NCBI GenBank assembly: GCA_031289955.1
Contig: JAITOL010000151.1
Location: 1-35,472 of the forward strand
Reading direction: 5' to 3'
DNA length: 35,472 nucleotides
From: Synergistaceae bacterium
Lineage (GTDB): Bacteria; Synergistota; Synergistia; Synergistales; Synergistaceae
Shown here: piece by piece, positions 6,960 to 14,878 of the stretch
Position numbering within the stretch: position 1 is the stretch's first letter
How the letters are laid out: each line of letters opens with the position of its first letter
The notes under the pieces: generated by a model
Database searches by the model: none
What the model was told of the DNA's origin: nothing
What the model saw: only the letters and a program-made list of their open reading frames with translations
Translations under genes and position numbers: made by a program

Positions 6960-7295
6960 ATGAGCAAGTTTGTGGATTTCTACAACAAAATAAATTTGAA
7001 CGACGCTCTAAGAACAGAGTTCACCAGAGTGATGAAAGAGCGAGGGGTGCCCGAGGGTACGTCGTTCGAGGATCTGGATGAGGGTACTCTGGCGGCGCTC
7101 GAACCGGTGGCAAACCGCGCCGGCATCAGCTTTAAGCTGAGCGAGGCGCTCGCGTACTTCTCAAAAAAAGAAGGGGGCGAGCTGTCGGATTTCGAACTCG
7201 AGGCTGTGGCCGGAGGGGCCAAGTGTGTACCGGATAAGGTTGAGTATACATGGGTGGATTCGACTGGCAGCTATACTGGAGGCAAAACGTCATAA
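6960..7295 (+). CDS. Nif11-class RiPP precursor peptide 2
   Basis: Precursor of 111 residues with an 86-residue leader opening MSKFVDFYNKINL and ending FELEAVAGG. The 25-residue core begins AKC and contains two Lys near the start, one Cys, a Tyr and a Trp, then a Ser/Thr/Gly-rich end. AAGGAGGG (6947-6954) precedes the ATG closely. Its stop codon shares a base with the next ATG (TAATG at 7293-7297). Leader and position mark it as a paralogue of precursor 1 that arose by duplication with core divergence. It is the only one of the four with Ala rather than Lys at core position 1; its Lys is at position 2. Confidence 0.9.
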   Translation: MSKFVDFYNKINLNDALRTEFTRVMKERGVPEGTSFEDLDEGTLAALEPVANRAGISFKLSEALAYFSKKEGGELSDFELEAVAGGAKCVPDKVEYTWVDSTGSYTGGKTS

Positions 7296-7645
7296 TGAAT
7301 AAGTTCTTAAACTTCAGGGACAAGCTTACGTCAGACGGCAAATTGGCGGCGGAGTACGGCGAGATTATAAGGCGTCGAGGAATAGCTAAAGGAACGAATT
7401 TCTCGGATCTCGACGATTCGACGATAAGCGAAATCATTCAGGCGGCGGTTCGGGCCGGTTTCGATTTCACTATCGAGGAAGTCAGAAAATACTTTGCGAG
7501 TGATTCCCAGGACGAACTTTCGGATGCCGAGCTCGAGAGTGTGGCGGGAGGAAAAGGAGGATCAAAGACAACTTTGACCATCGACTTATACTATAACGAA
7601 AAGGGTGAATTTGTGGATGAATGGACAACGTCCAAAAAGAGCTGA
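7295..7645 (+). CDS. Nif11-class RiPP precursor peptide 3
   Basis: Precursor of 116 residues. The start at 7295 is chosen over an in-frame ATG at 7250 because GGAGG (7278-7282) lies 12 bases upstream and because it yields a leader of exactly 86 residues, the same as the other three. The leader opens MNKFLNFRDK, is the most diverged of the set, and ends AELESVAGG. The 30-residue core begins KGGSK, has two adjacent Tyr, acidic residues and a Trp, and finishes with two Lys and Ser. It contains no Cys, so thioether chemistry cannot be a requirement common to all four cores. Confidence 0.88.
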   Translation: MNKFLNFRDKLTSDGKLAAEYGEIIRRRGIAKGTNFSDLDDSTISEIIQAAVRAGFDFTIEEVRKYFASDSQDELSDAELESVAGGKGGSKTTLTIDLYYNEKGEFVDEWTTSKKS

Positions 7646-7671
7646 GAGGGCTAAAAAAAGGAGCTGACAAC

Positions 7672-8013
7672 ATGAGCAAGTATATCGATTTTTATAACAA
7701 AATTAGCGCCGACGCGAATTTCACTGCTGAATACAAGAAAATCATGGAGGAAAAAAGAATTCCTTCCGGAATGCCATTTTCGGCGCTTCCTATCGACACG
7801 CTGAAGGCGTTGATTCCTCTCGCGACGAGTGCTGGGTTTGATTTTACGCTCGAGGAGTTGCAAGCCCGTTTTTCAAAGAAATCCGCTGACGATTTGTCGG
7901 ATGATGAACTCGAAGCTGTGGCTGGAGGCAAGGGCAAAGTTCCCGATAATGTCATTATAGTCGCTCATGCTTGGGATGCCCCCGACAATCCGCACAATCC
8001 GGCGAATATTTGA
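7672..8013 (+). CDS. Nif11-class RiPP precursor peptide 4
   Basis: Precursor of 113 residues; AAGGAG (7658-7663) lies 8 bases before the ATG at 7672. The 86-residue leader opens MSKYIDFYNK and ends DELEAVAGG. The 27-residue core begins KGKVPDN, has a hydrophobic centre with His and Trp, and a Pro/Asn-rich tail (DNPHNPANI). It lacks Cys, Ser and Thr, so lanthionine-type chemistry is impossible on this core. It lies just upstream of the radical SAM gene, which follows after a 23-base gap. Confidence 0.9.
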   Translation: MSKYIDFYNKISADANFTAEYKKIMEEKRIPSGMPFSALPIDTLKALIPLATSAGFDFTLEELQARFSKKSADDLSDDELEAVAGGKGKVPDNVIIVAHAWDAPDNPHNPANI

Positions 8014-8036
8014 CCCTATCCTGCTACTACCACAAG

Positions 8037-9410
8037 ATGAAGCGATTTCGCCTTGGAAAGAATTTCGCATTGAGGGGGTGGGACAGGCTGCCTTATGCGG
8101 TCGTCGATTTGAGGAACGGTGAGGCCGTTTTTTTGACGCGAGGCCAATTTCAGCCCCTCTATGACCTTCTTTTAAACGGTGTCTCGCATGAGGAAGAATC
8201 CCTGGAGGTATATGACGACTTAGTTAGCATGGGCGTAAATCGCGGTTTTCTGGAGGAGCACCGCACGGGGACATCCTTGGCGGCATATCAGGAGTACAAA
8301 AGGGCTGACTGCCGCTATATAAAAAGTGTACAGTGGTCGATAACGGACGGATGCAACCTGAAGTGCCGCCATTGCTATGTCAACGCCTCGGATGCGAAGC
8401 GAGTTCAACCCTCCATCCAAGACTGCCTGGGCATAATCGATCAGTTTGAGCGCGCAAACGTGGCAGCGGTGTCGCTCACCGGTGGAGAACCACTCATTCG
8501 GGCTGACTTTTGGGATATCGTCGATGCTCTTTTAGAAAAAAGGATAGCGGTGACGGAGCTTTTCACGAACGCCCTCTTAATAGATGAGCATTTTCTGGAC
8601 GAATGCTCGAAAAGGTCTCTATCGTGGGTTTTCTATGTCAGCTTCGATGGAGTGGGATATCACGACTGGTTGAGGGGGAAGGCCGGAGTCGAGTCGAGGG
8701 TCGTGGATGCGATAAAACAGATAAAGGCAGCAGGATTTTACGTTGCTGTGAACACGACTCTTCACGGGGATAACGTTGTTTCCCTCCGCCAAACTTACGA
8801 GTTCTTGAAAGAACTCGGCATTGACGCGTGGAAAGCGTGCACTGTGATGAACTCGGGCCGCTGGGCTGGAGAGACGGATAAGCGTGAAATTTGCGTTTCC
8901 GACCTCTATAATTCATTCCTTGACATAATAGGCGAGTACCGTCGCGATGGTATGCCGATGACTCTCTCGCTTGGTGGTTTTTTCACCTGTGCGAGAGATA
9001 GCGGCGATTGGAGCTCGTCATATCATAAGCGCTCGGGGACAGAGAGAGCTCTAAATCTACCGGTCTGTGGAGCGTGTAGGACGCATATTTATCTCGCGCC
9101 GGGCGGAGAAGTCCTGCCCTGCATCCCTACGGTCGGAACCAGTCTGGAGGACGATGCTCCCAATATAATGAACACGCCGCTTACTGAGATATTGAGCGAT
9201 TCGGAATTTTTTGAGCTCATTGATACACGACTCGGCGCATCGTTCGAAAAAAACCCGATTTGCGGCAATTGTGAGTTCCGCCTCAAATGCGGTCCATGCA
9301 GAGCCGCAGCTCTGCATGAAACAGGCAGCTTCAATGGATCGGACAAATTGGCCTGTGCCTATTGGCATGGGGGCTATCCAGAAAAAATAAAGCAAGTTTT
9401 TGAAGCGTGA
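8037..9410 (+). CDS. Radical SAM/SPASM RiPP maturase with N-terminal recognition-like region
   Basis: Radical enzyme of 457 residues, likely acting on the Nif11 cores. The [4Fe-4S]-SAM motif CNLKCRHC has Cys106, Cys110 and Cys113 (CxxxCxxC), followed by LTGGEP (147-152). The C-terminal SPASM region holds Cys344, 347 and 362, then Cys409-x2-Cys412-x5-Cys418-x2-Cys421 and Cys440, enough for two auxiliary clusters. Residues 1-90 (VVDLRNGEAVFLT onward) look like a PqqD/RRE-type winged-helix leader-binding domain. No good ribosome binding site precedes 8037; coupling to precursor 4 or an earlier in-frame start (TTG 8010, ATG 7971) are options. Known activities of the family include C-C and C-S crosslinks, epimerisation and peptide excision; which applies here cannot be told from sequence alone. 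Confidence 0.88.
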   Translation: MKRFRLGKNFALRGWDRLPYAVVDLRNGEAVFLTRGQFQPLYDLLLNGVSHEEESLEVYDDLVSMGVNRGFLEEHRTGTSLAAYQEYKRADCRYIKSVQWSITDGCNLKCRHCYVNASDAKRVQPSIQDCLGIIDQFERANVAAVSLTGGEPLIRADFWDIVDALLEKRIAVTELFTNALLIDEHFLDECSKRSLSWVFYVSFDGVGYHDWLRGKAGVESRVVDAIKQIKAAGFYVAVNTTLHGDNVVSLRQTYEFLKELGIDAWKACTVMNSGRWAGETDKREICVSDLYNSFLDIIGEYRRDGMPMTLSLGGFFTCARDSGDWSSSYHKRSGTERALNLPVCGACRTHIYLAPGGEVLPCIPTVGTSLEDDAPNIMNTPLTEILSDSEFFELIDTRLGASFEKNPICGNCEFRLKCGPCRAAALHETGSFNGSDKLACAYWHGGYPEKIKQVFEA

Positions 9411-9463
9411 CCCTTTATTCCAAAACTGGAATGCACAAATTAGAATTAGGCCTGTTTCCCGCG

Positions 9464-9482
9464 CAATTAATGGAGTTAATTG
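9464..9482. terminator. Weak candidate terminator between the convergent operons
   Basis: CAATTAA and TTAATTG form a perfect 7-bp AT-only stem around a 5-base loop in the 128-base gap between the rSAM gene and the convergent MFS-fusion gene. A second small hairpin, TTCCA/TGGAA, lies near 9419. Neither has a proper T-run, so efficient termination is doubtful and transcripts of the two operons may overlap. Confidence 0.3.
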
Positions 9483-9538
9483 TTGATTATTGCTGGATTT
9501 ATGAGTTGTTCAGCAGACACTGAATAGTGCCTGACTCT

Positions 9539-12500
9539 TCAAGCCTTTTGTCTTGTCTGCCCCCAGCAAAAGATTGAGAAGGTCAGCGCTATCGAGGCTA
9601 TCAATATGCTGAACGCCGCTATGATGTTTTGGGCGTTCAGCAGTATGCCGAAAACCAACGGTCCCCCAGCGTATCCAAGGCTTTCGATAAAGTTGTAGAT
9701 CACCATCTCTGTTCCTGCGCCAGCGCTCTTCGTCGCCGACATCTCGGTAAAGTAGAGAGGGAAACAAGTGCCTCCCGCGCTGTTGGAACAACCCATTATA
9801 AATACTGCGACCAGCATCGCGCCTGTTGACTGTAAAATAGCGAAGCAGAGAACGGCGGCAAGTCCGGATAGAACCGGGACGAGAAGGCGTGCCAAGTTGC
9901 TTGGGTTCGCATCTTTCACAATTGATGCAAGTTTGGGACCGAACATCGCCCCAACGCCGTAAAGGACGAAAACAAGGCTTATCTCAGACTCGGAGAGTCC
10001 ATTTCCGTCTCCGAAAATAGGGACCAAGTAATACAGAAAACCGCTCAAAATCGAATATGGGAAGAGCAGCAAGAATAAAAATCCCAGAATGGCAAGAGGC
10101 GAGCGACGAACGAAGGCGATTTTGCTTGAAGGATGAGCACTTGGCACATGCCGTTCTTCGGCGTCGCTTGTTCCCCGTTTTTCTTTTTTAGTGATAAACA
10201 TGAAAGCGGCCAGTGCTAGCAACCACAAAAACGATCCCATGTAATAAACGGCGCTCTGATTAAAATATACCGCGACAGCTCCTCCAACCATGATGCCGCA
10301 GTTAATTCCGGTAAAACTGGCGACCGTAAACATCGAGAACCCGACCGCCCTATCATCCGGATGTTTCAGAGACGCTACGTAAACATGTATGACAGTGAAT
10401 AAAAAACCGGCACACAAACCAGTAGCGCTCATTCCCCAAAAAAGCGTATAAATGGACGTGGCGCTTGCGTTCATCGCCTCCCCCAATACTCCGAACAGTG
10501 CGCCAATTACGAAAGACCGCTTTATTCCAATCCAGACGATCAGTTTAGCGCACAGGAGTGGCCCTACGGCGAGCATGACATGACCAGCGGTCAGCGGCAA
10601 AACAGACGAAAACTCATAAGACAGGTTCCAGAGTGATCCGCCCATTGTTGCCGCATAATTTGGGGCAAAACCAGATGATAAATTAAAAATGAGGAAAATG
10701 GCAAATGTAATCGGACTGATGCAGGAGACCGGCAAGAACAATCCTCTTCTTCTCTCATCGGCTATAGGATCTTTCAAACTCGTTAAAGGCAGAGATTCGA
10801 GTATCTCAGATAGCAGAAAGAGCATGATCGAGATGATCAACAGAGTCCTGACTATCATTGTTCTGAATTGCCGATATATCATTTCCTCGAAGGGACCCAA
10901 TTCGACTCCCATCTCCAGAATGCCAATAACCTCATTTCCTCTCTTGTCAAAGATTGGGCCGGTCAAGGATATGTAAGTTCCACTCACATCCTGTTGACCT
11001 ATATTTGTAATCCAAGCTCCATCTTTCGATATTTTGTGTGCGTCTGACCCTTCAAACTTGTCAGGAAGGGAAAACGCTCCTATCGACCCATCCAAAAAAG
11101 CTGTCACATACAGAATATCGTCCTGAAATTTATAGGCGACGCAGTACTTGTTTTCGTTCCACTCGTATTCTCTGTCAACGAGATTATTTAGAGACTGTGT
11201 GAATTTTTGGTATGCGGGGCTGTCATAGTCCTGAGGGGTTTTGATTGCGGCAAATGATTCGGAATCCAGGATTTTAGGCGATACCTGCATCATATATGAT
11301 AAACGATTCAAAGTTTCGCTTCTCATGTCAGATCGCAGCGCCCCGAGAATACTAGGCGTAATTGAGAAAAATACGAGGGAGGTGACGAGTATGATTACAA
11401 AACCAAACCATTCTTTTTGAGATAATTTTCTAATATAGAGATAGGAAAACGCTATTTTAAGGACTATGAGGGTCGATACTATGAAAATCACAAAAACGAC
11501 TGTCAACGCGGTTCTAAATGCTACGATGGCGTCTCCGACCGGCAGAGTGGAAATGTTAAATTTCTCAATCCCATCCGCCATGTCGGCGATTACTACTGAT
11601 TCAAGGCTGGTCAGCGTCAGCAAGCCTCGCGCCGCATATACCGAATTGTAAACCACCGGCCATAGAGAATCGATGTCACCCCAGCCGCCCATTACCTTCC
11701 TTGCTTGCCCTGCGTCATCAACGCAAAGGACAGCTCGTTTGCCGATATCGGTAAAGTAAAGACTGGCGCCGTCGCAGGAAATCTGAAACGGCAGTGAAAA
11801 TTCGCTTGCTCTATTGCCTGAAACTGGAACAAAAATAGCATGTACATCATCCGACGTCGAGTGGAATATATTCCCGGACTTGTCAGTATAGTAGATGCTT
11901 CTTTTTACAGGGTCTATTGAAAAATCAAAAATCTTTTTGATGGCATCATTATATTTGCCAACGTATTCTATCATTGATTCAGGAGTTTCGCCTTTGCGAG
12001 CAATTTTATCAACCTTCACCGCCAAACTTATTACGATATAGGAGTTTATTGTTTTTTTAACGAACCATATCTTTTCGTCGCTGTAAATCAACCCGTCCAA
12101 TGCCTGCATGGATGACAAACCCGGCGCTAATTCTTCGTCTTTAGTCCGATCGGCAACGTATAAGACTCTTCCGGCAACGCCGTTTTTCTTGCTGAACTCC
12201 AAAATCCTTTCAGCTTCCATCTTCATCCCTGTTGCATCCCAGATCACGTCGTGAACGTAGAAATAATCCTCATTCTCAACCGAGATATCACACACGCTGA
12301 AAAACGGCGTATCGTTACCTCCACCTTCAATTATATAGTCAGCGTAGCCTTGGGCACTTCTTTTGATGATACGTGCCCTGCCATTGTCAACAACATAGGT
12401 ATCTCCAAAGGAGTCTGTTTTTGCTGTAAAAATATTGGAGAAAACGACCTCACTATAAGGATTCCAAGACAGCGAGCCGGAATAGTTGTATATAGTCGCA

Positions 12501-12544
12501 AAAGACGCTAGCAAAACAGCAAGAATGATAAGAGCTTTCTTCAT
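9539..12544 (-). CDS. Periplasmic sensor (propeller-like plus Cache-like) fused to an MFS transporter
   Basis: Inner-membrane protein of about 1001 residues. The ATG at 12544 has GAGG 8 bases upstream. Visible order: N-terminal membrane anchor (about 3-20); a large extracytoplasmic region (30-335) of repeated beta-strand units such as SIYYTDKSGNIF and SLYFTDIGKRAVL, resembling NHL/beta-propeller blades; two membrane segments (345-372, 380-402); a second extracytoplasmic domain (403-560) resembling a Cache/CHASE sensor, ending GILEMGVELG; another membrane helix (563-585); then a roughly 12-helix MFS-like domain (605-1000). Ordinary MFS proteins have about 400-450 residues. It is the last gene of the export operon, so it may sense or export the product, give self-resistance, or act as a receptor. 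Function is inferred only from architecture and position. Confidence 0.72.
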   Translation of the reverse strand: MKKALIILAVLLASFATIYNYSGSLSWNPYSEVVFSNIFTAKTDSFGDTYVVDNGRARIIKRSAQGYADYIIEGGGNDTPFFSVCDISVENEDYFYVHDVIWDATGMKMEAERILEFSKKNGVAGRVLYVADRTKDEELAPGLSSMQALDGLIYSDEKIWFVKKTINSYIVISLAVKVDKIARKGETPESMIEYVGKYNDAIKKIFDFSIDPVKRSIYYTDKSGNIFHSTSDDVHAIFVPVSGNRASEFSLPFQISCDGASLYFTDIGKRAVLCVDDAGQARKVMGGWGDIDSLWPVVYNSVYAARGLLTLTSLESVVIADMADGIEKFNISTLPVGDAIVAFRTALTVVFVIFIVSTLIVLKIAFSYLYIRKLSQKEWFGFVIILVTSLVFFSITPSILGALRSDMRSETLNRLSYMMQVSPKILDSESFAAIKTPQDYDSPAYQKFTQSLNNLVDREYEWNENKYCVAYKFQDDILYVTAFLDGSIGAFSLPDKFEGSDAHKISKDGAWITNIGQQDVSGTYISLTGPIFDKRGNEVIGILEMGVELGPFEEMIYRQFRTMIVRTLLIISIMLFLLSEILESLPLTSLKDPIADERRRGLFLPVSCISPITFAIFLIFNLSSGFAPNYAATMGGSLWNLSYEFSSVLPLTAGHVMLAVGPLLCAKLIVWIGIKRSFVIGALFGVLGEAMNASATSIYTLFWGMSATGLCAGFLFTVIHVYVASLKHPDDRAVGFSMFTVASFTGINCGIMVGGAVAVYFNQSAVYYMGSFLWLLALAAFMFITKKEKRGTSDAEERHVPSAHPSSKIAFVRRSPLAILGFLFLLLFPYSILSGFLYYLVPIFGDGNGLSESEISLVFVLYGVGAMFGPKLASIVKDANPSNLARLLVPVLSGLAAVLCFAILQSTGAMLVAVFIMGCSNSAGGTCFPLYFTEMSATKSAGAGTEMVIYNFIESLGYAGGPLVFGILLNAQNIIAAFSILIASIALTFSIFCWGQTRQKA

Positions 12545-12649
12545 CTCTGTCACCTCTTCATCGATGGAACTTGATTTTTCTCCTTCTCAAGCAAGGGTTC
12601 GTACTCCATATCTCGATGTTAGCGATAAAACTAATCTTTAGTTTGCTTA

Positions 12650-14026
12650 TTATATATACTCCTTGTTTTCCCGCATAGAGTTAAAAATAGTAGCAGTCCC
12701 GCTCTTGCCGAGCTTCTCCGGGTATAGAACGCCATGAAGGGATAATGACGTTCCATGTGCCTGAGAGCACTTGCGAAGAGAATCGGCCTCGTCCATAGAA
12801 TCCACCTGGAGGACATTTCCGATTCCCCACAGATAAAGAGGGAGCGCCGGGTAGAAAATATAATCCGTCACGGACTCGATATTTTCCGGCTGGTTGCTAA
12901 TCGCCTTGATACTCCGCCCCGAGGTGAAGCGCGAGTAAAAAGGCGCACGTGCCCTGTAAAAGAGTTCCAGAACCTCTTTGTCCCTGTCGTGAACAACGGC
13001 TAGTTTCGGTGGTTTGAATAAGTCAGCGAGTTCGCATATCACATCGCGATAGATATCCGATATTTTATGCAATTCTCCCATAAATGACTCGATCACTCGG
13101 CGGCGCAATTTTCCATCCAACCTCTCCGTAATAGCATCGAGATATTTTTTGTATGACATGTCGGGAAGTGGTATTATGACTGGAGCGTTGAGCGCGGCGG
13201 CAAATTCAAATGGTAGGCGAATAGATTCATACTCCTGAAGCGTCATGCGCGTTTTTCTGTTCTCAAAGCTTATATCCTCAATATATCGGCTGTATTCTCG
13301 GATGTGCGCGCCCATATCCGCCTTTCCATTCGAACGGTTGTAATATTTTCCCGTATTGTAATCGAAGCTGAAAACTCTGCCGTCATTGTGGCGCACGAGA
13401 ACCAACATCTCGTCTGTTCCAAAAAGGCAAGGACCGCCTATGACCGCTATTTTCTCTCCACGTTTGTTTATTTTTTCGGAAAGTTCCCCAAAGTTTCTGG
13501 TAAAGAGCGGGACGGTCTCGATTCTGCCTGAGATCGAACCTATCTCAGGCAATAGCCGTTTCATGTTCGAAAACGTGTTACAGAGAACGGTGCCTTTATA
13601 TATAAGGCCTTTCATAGCGCAATCCTCAGCGGAAGCCTTCAGTTTTTCCAGCTCATTCGAGATGTTGTTTTTTTCGCCTCGCAACTCTCGTATGGCAGCC
13701 ATTACCGACATTCCCTCCTCGGTCAATTCGCTGCTGACAAAGAGTTTTTCCCGCTTGCTATACTCGCGAAGCTCCTGTAGCTCGTTGACTATTTTTACAA
13801 GTTTTGACGATAGATATTCATCGCTTTGGTTGTGTTGAGGGCTCTGTTCGGGTTTTTCAAAATTTTTCGAGAGGGCGAAATCATTTTTGTATTTTTCTAT
13901 GTCGGCCACCTCGAAAAAATTCCCAGCCTCGAAAGGCTTGTTCAGAATATCTTCATAGTTCAAGTATGGCGTTTCCTGTACATCGATTCCTTGTTCAAAA
14001 AGGATTTGCGCTATGGTAACAAGCAT
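12650..14026 (-). CDS. Unrecognised protein in the export operon
   Basis: I do not recognise this 458-residue soluble protein. No signal peptide or membrane helix is evident. Residues about 60-150 are rich in Glu, Lys and Leu and could form a coiled coil. The middle has a Gly-rich stretch IAVIGGPCLFGTDEM followed by a beta-rich section with paired Asp-Gly turns (HNDGRVFSFDYNTGK), and the end has CSQAHGTSLSLHGVLYP with a Cys and two His. It overlaps the preceding metalloprotein gene by 16 bases, which implies coupling and a joint function. It could be a cytoplasmic maturation or export accessory factor. No strong ribosome binding site precedes the ATG. Confidence 0.7.
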   Translation of the reverse strand: MLVTIAQILFEQGIDVQETPYLNYEDILNKPFEAGNFFEVADIEKYKNDFALSKNFEKPEQSPQHNQSDEYLSSKLVKIVNELQELREYSKREKLFVSSELTEEGMSVMAAIRELRGEKNNISNELEKLKASAEDCAMKGLIYKGTVLCNTFSNMKRLLPEIGSISGRIETVPLFTRNFGELSEKINKRGEKIAVIGGPCLFGTDEMLVLVRHNDGRVFSFDYNTGKYYNRSNGKADMGAHIREYSRYIEDISFENRKTRMTLQEYESIRLPFEFAAALNAPVIIPLPDMSYKKYLDAITERLDGKLRRRVIESFMGELHKISDIYRDVICELADLFKPPKLAVVHDRDKEVLELFYRARAPFYSRFTSGRSIKAISNQPENIESVTDYIFYPALPLYLWGIGNVLQVDSMDEADSLRKCSQAHGTSLSLHGVLYPEKLGKSGTATIFNSMRENKEYI

Positions 14027-14871
14027 TTTGCTTTAGTCATCTCCATGTTTTTAATTCCGCGTATTCCAGCCGACGCTAGTTTTATCACCAGATCCGGCTC
14101 GTTTTCGATGTCCCTCATCTCGCTGTTATTGTCCAGATACGTCTCAAGGGCATCAAGCGCCTCATTCAAATGCCGGCACACAATCGGAACCGCCTCAAAC
14201 GGAAGTTTTTTTACGTAGAACATCAAGCGTCCGCCGTCCTTTATGAATTGGCCGTCGTCGGATAGTCCAAAAAATTTTCTCTGAAGCGAAGCGCTGAAAC
14301 TCCCTAGCGCAGCGAGCTGCCCGATGCAATCTGCCACTATTTCATCGAGGATATGGTTTTTCATTCCTCCAAGGGCTCTCAATGTAAAGTAATGGCAACA
14401 TTCGTGGCGCAGACGGATCACGGCTGATTTTTCAACCCAGTCATCCTCAGGAATGCCTGCGTCATTTCCAGAGAGGGCGCTGTAGCCCGACTTGTTCAGC
14501 AAAATGACCCGGTGTCCGCTCATTTCGGGAAGTTTAACAGGCACTGTGAAAGCGTTCACCGATAAAGGGAGGTTGAAGGCGCTGGCCTTCACAGTAAAAA
14601 TCGCGTAGAGACGCTCGAACGATGACCGTTCGGAAACGTATGCCACAGGTATCCTGCCGGCTGCTGTTTTCTCGATCCAGCAACTCACCTTATCGGTTTT
14701 TAATATTTCTGTGATAGCGCCTGGAAAATCGAAGCGACCCTGGAGCCATCTCTCCCACTCATCGATGAAATCCTCGTCGGGAAGGGGGAATATCAAGTTC
14801 TTCGGAATTTCGTAGCAATGTTCCAGATATTGGAGAGCAGCTTCTGAAGCTGAAGAATCAGGCAATTTCAT
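14011..14871 (-). CDS. Putative zinc metalloprotease-like protein (HExxH...ExxxD)
   Basis: Protein of 286 residues with HECCH at 156-160 and, 16 residues on, EIVAD at 177-181. This HExxH plus ExxxD layout resembles the gluzincin zinc site of thermolysin-like peptidases, in which the two His and the second Glu bind zinc and the first Glu is the base. No signal peptide is seen, so it should act in the cytoplasm. The start is uncertain: an AGGGAGG at 14874-14880 is only 2 bases from the ATG at 14871, better spaced for a TTG at 14865, and an upstream ATG at 14919 would overlap the ABC gene. It lies between the exporter and an unknown protein, so precursor trimming or leader degradation is plausible, though a non-peptidase role remains possible. 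Confidence 0.65.
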   Translation of the reverse strand: MKLPDSSASEAALQYLEHCYEIPKNLIFPLPDEDFIDEWERWLQGRFDFPGAITEILKTDKVSCWIEKTAAGRIPVAYVSERSSFERLYAIFTVKASAFNLPLSVNAFTVPVKLPEMSGHRVILLNKSGYSALSGNDAGIPEDDWVEKSAVIRLRHECCHYFTLRALGGMKNHILDEIVADCIGQLAALGSFSASLQRKFFGLSDDGQFIKDGGRLMFYVKKLPFEAVPIVCRHLNEALDALETYLDNNSEMRDIENEPDLVIKLASAGIRGIKNMEMTKAKCLLP

Positions 14872-14878
14872 AACCTCC

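Noticed and set aside
7250-7294. Upstream ATG for precursor 3
   Set aside because: It would lie inside precursor 2 and give a leader longer than the constant 86 residues; the ATG at 7295 has its own GGAGG.
1572-8013. Lanthipeptide, thiazole or nitrile-hydratase-leader (proteusin) assignment
   Set aside because: No LanM, LanB/C or YcaO gene is present, core 4 has no Ser, Thr or Cys, and the leaders are Nif11-like rather than nitrile-hydratase-like despite the NHLM exporter.
6960-9410. PlpX-type tyramine-splicing radical SAM system
   Set aside because: The cores lack the XYG motif these enzymes need, so I keep the reaction open.
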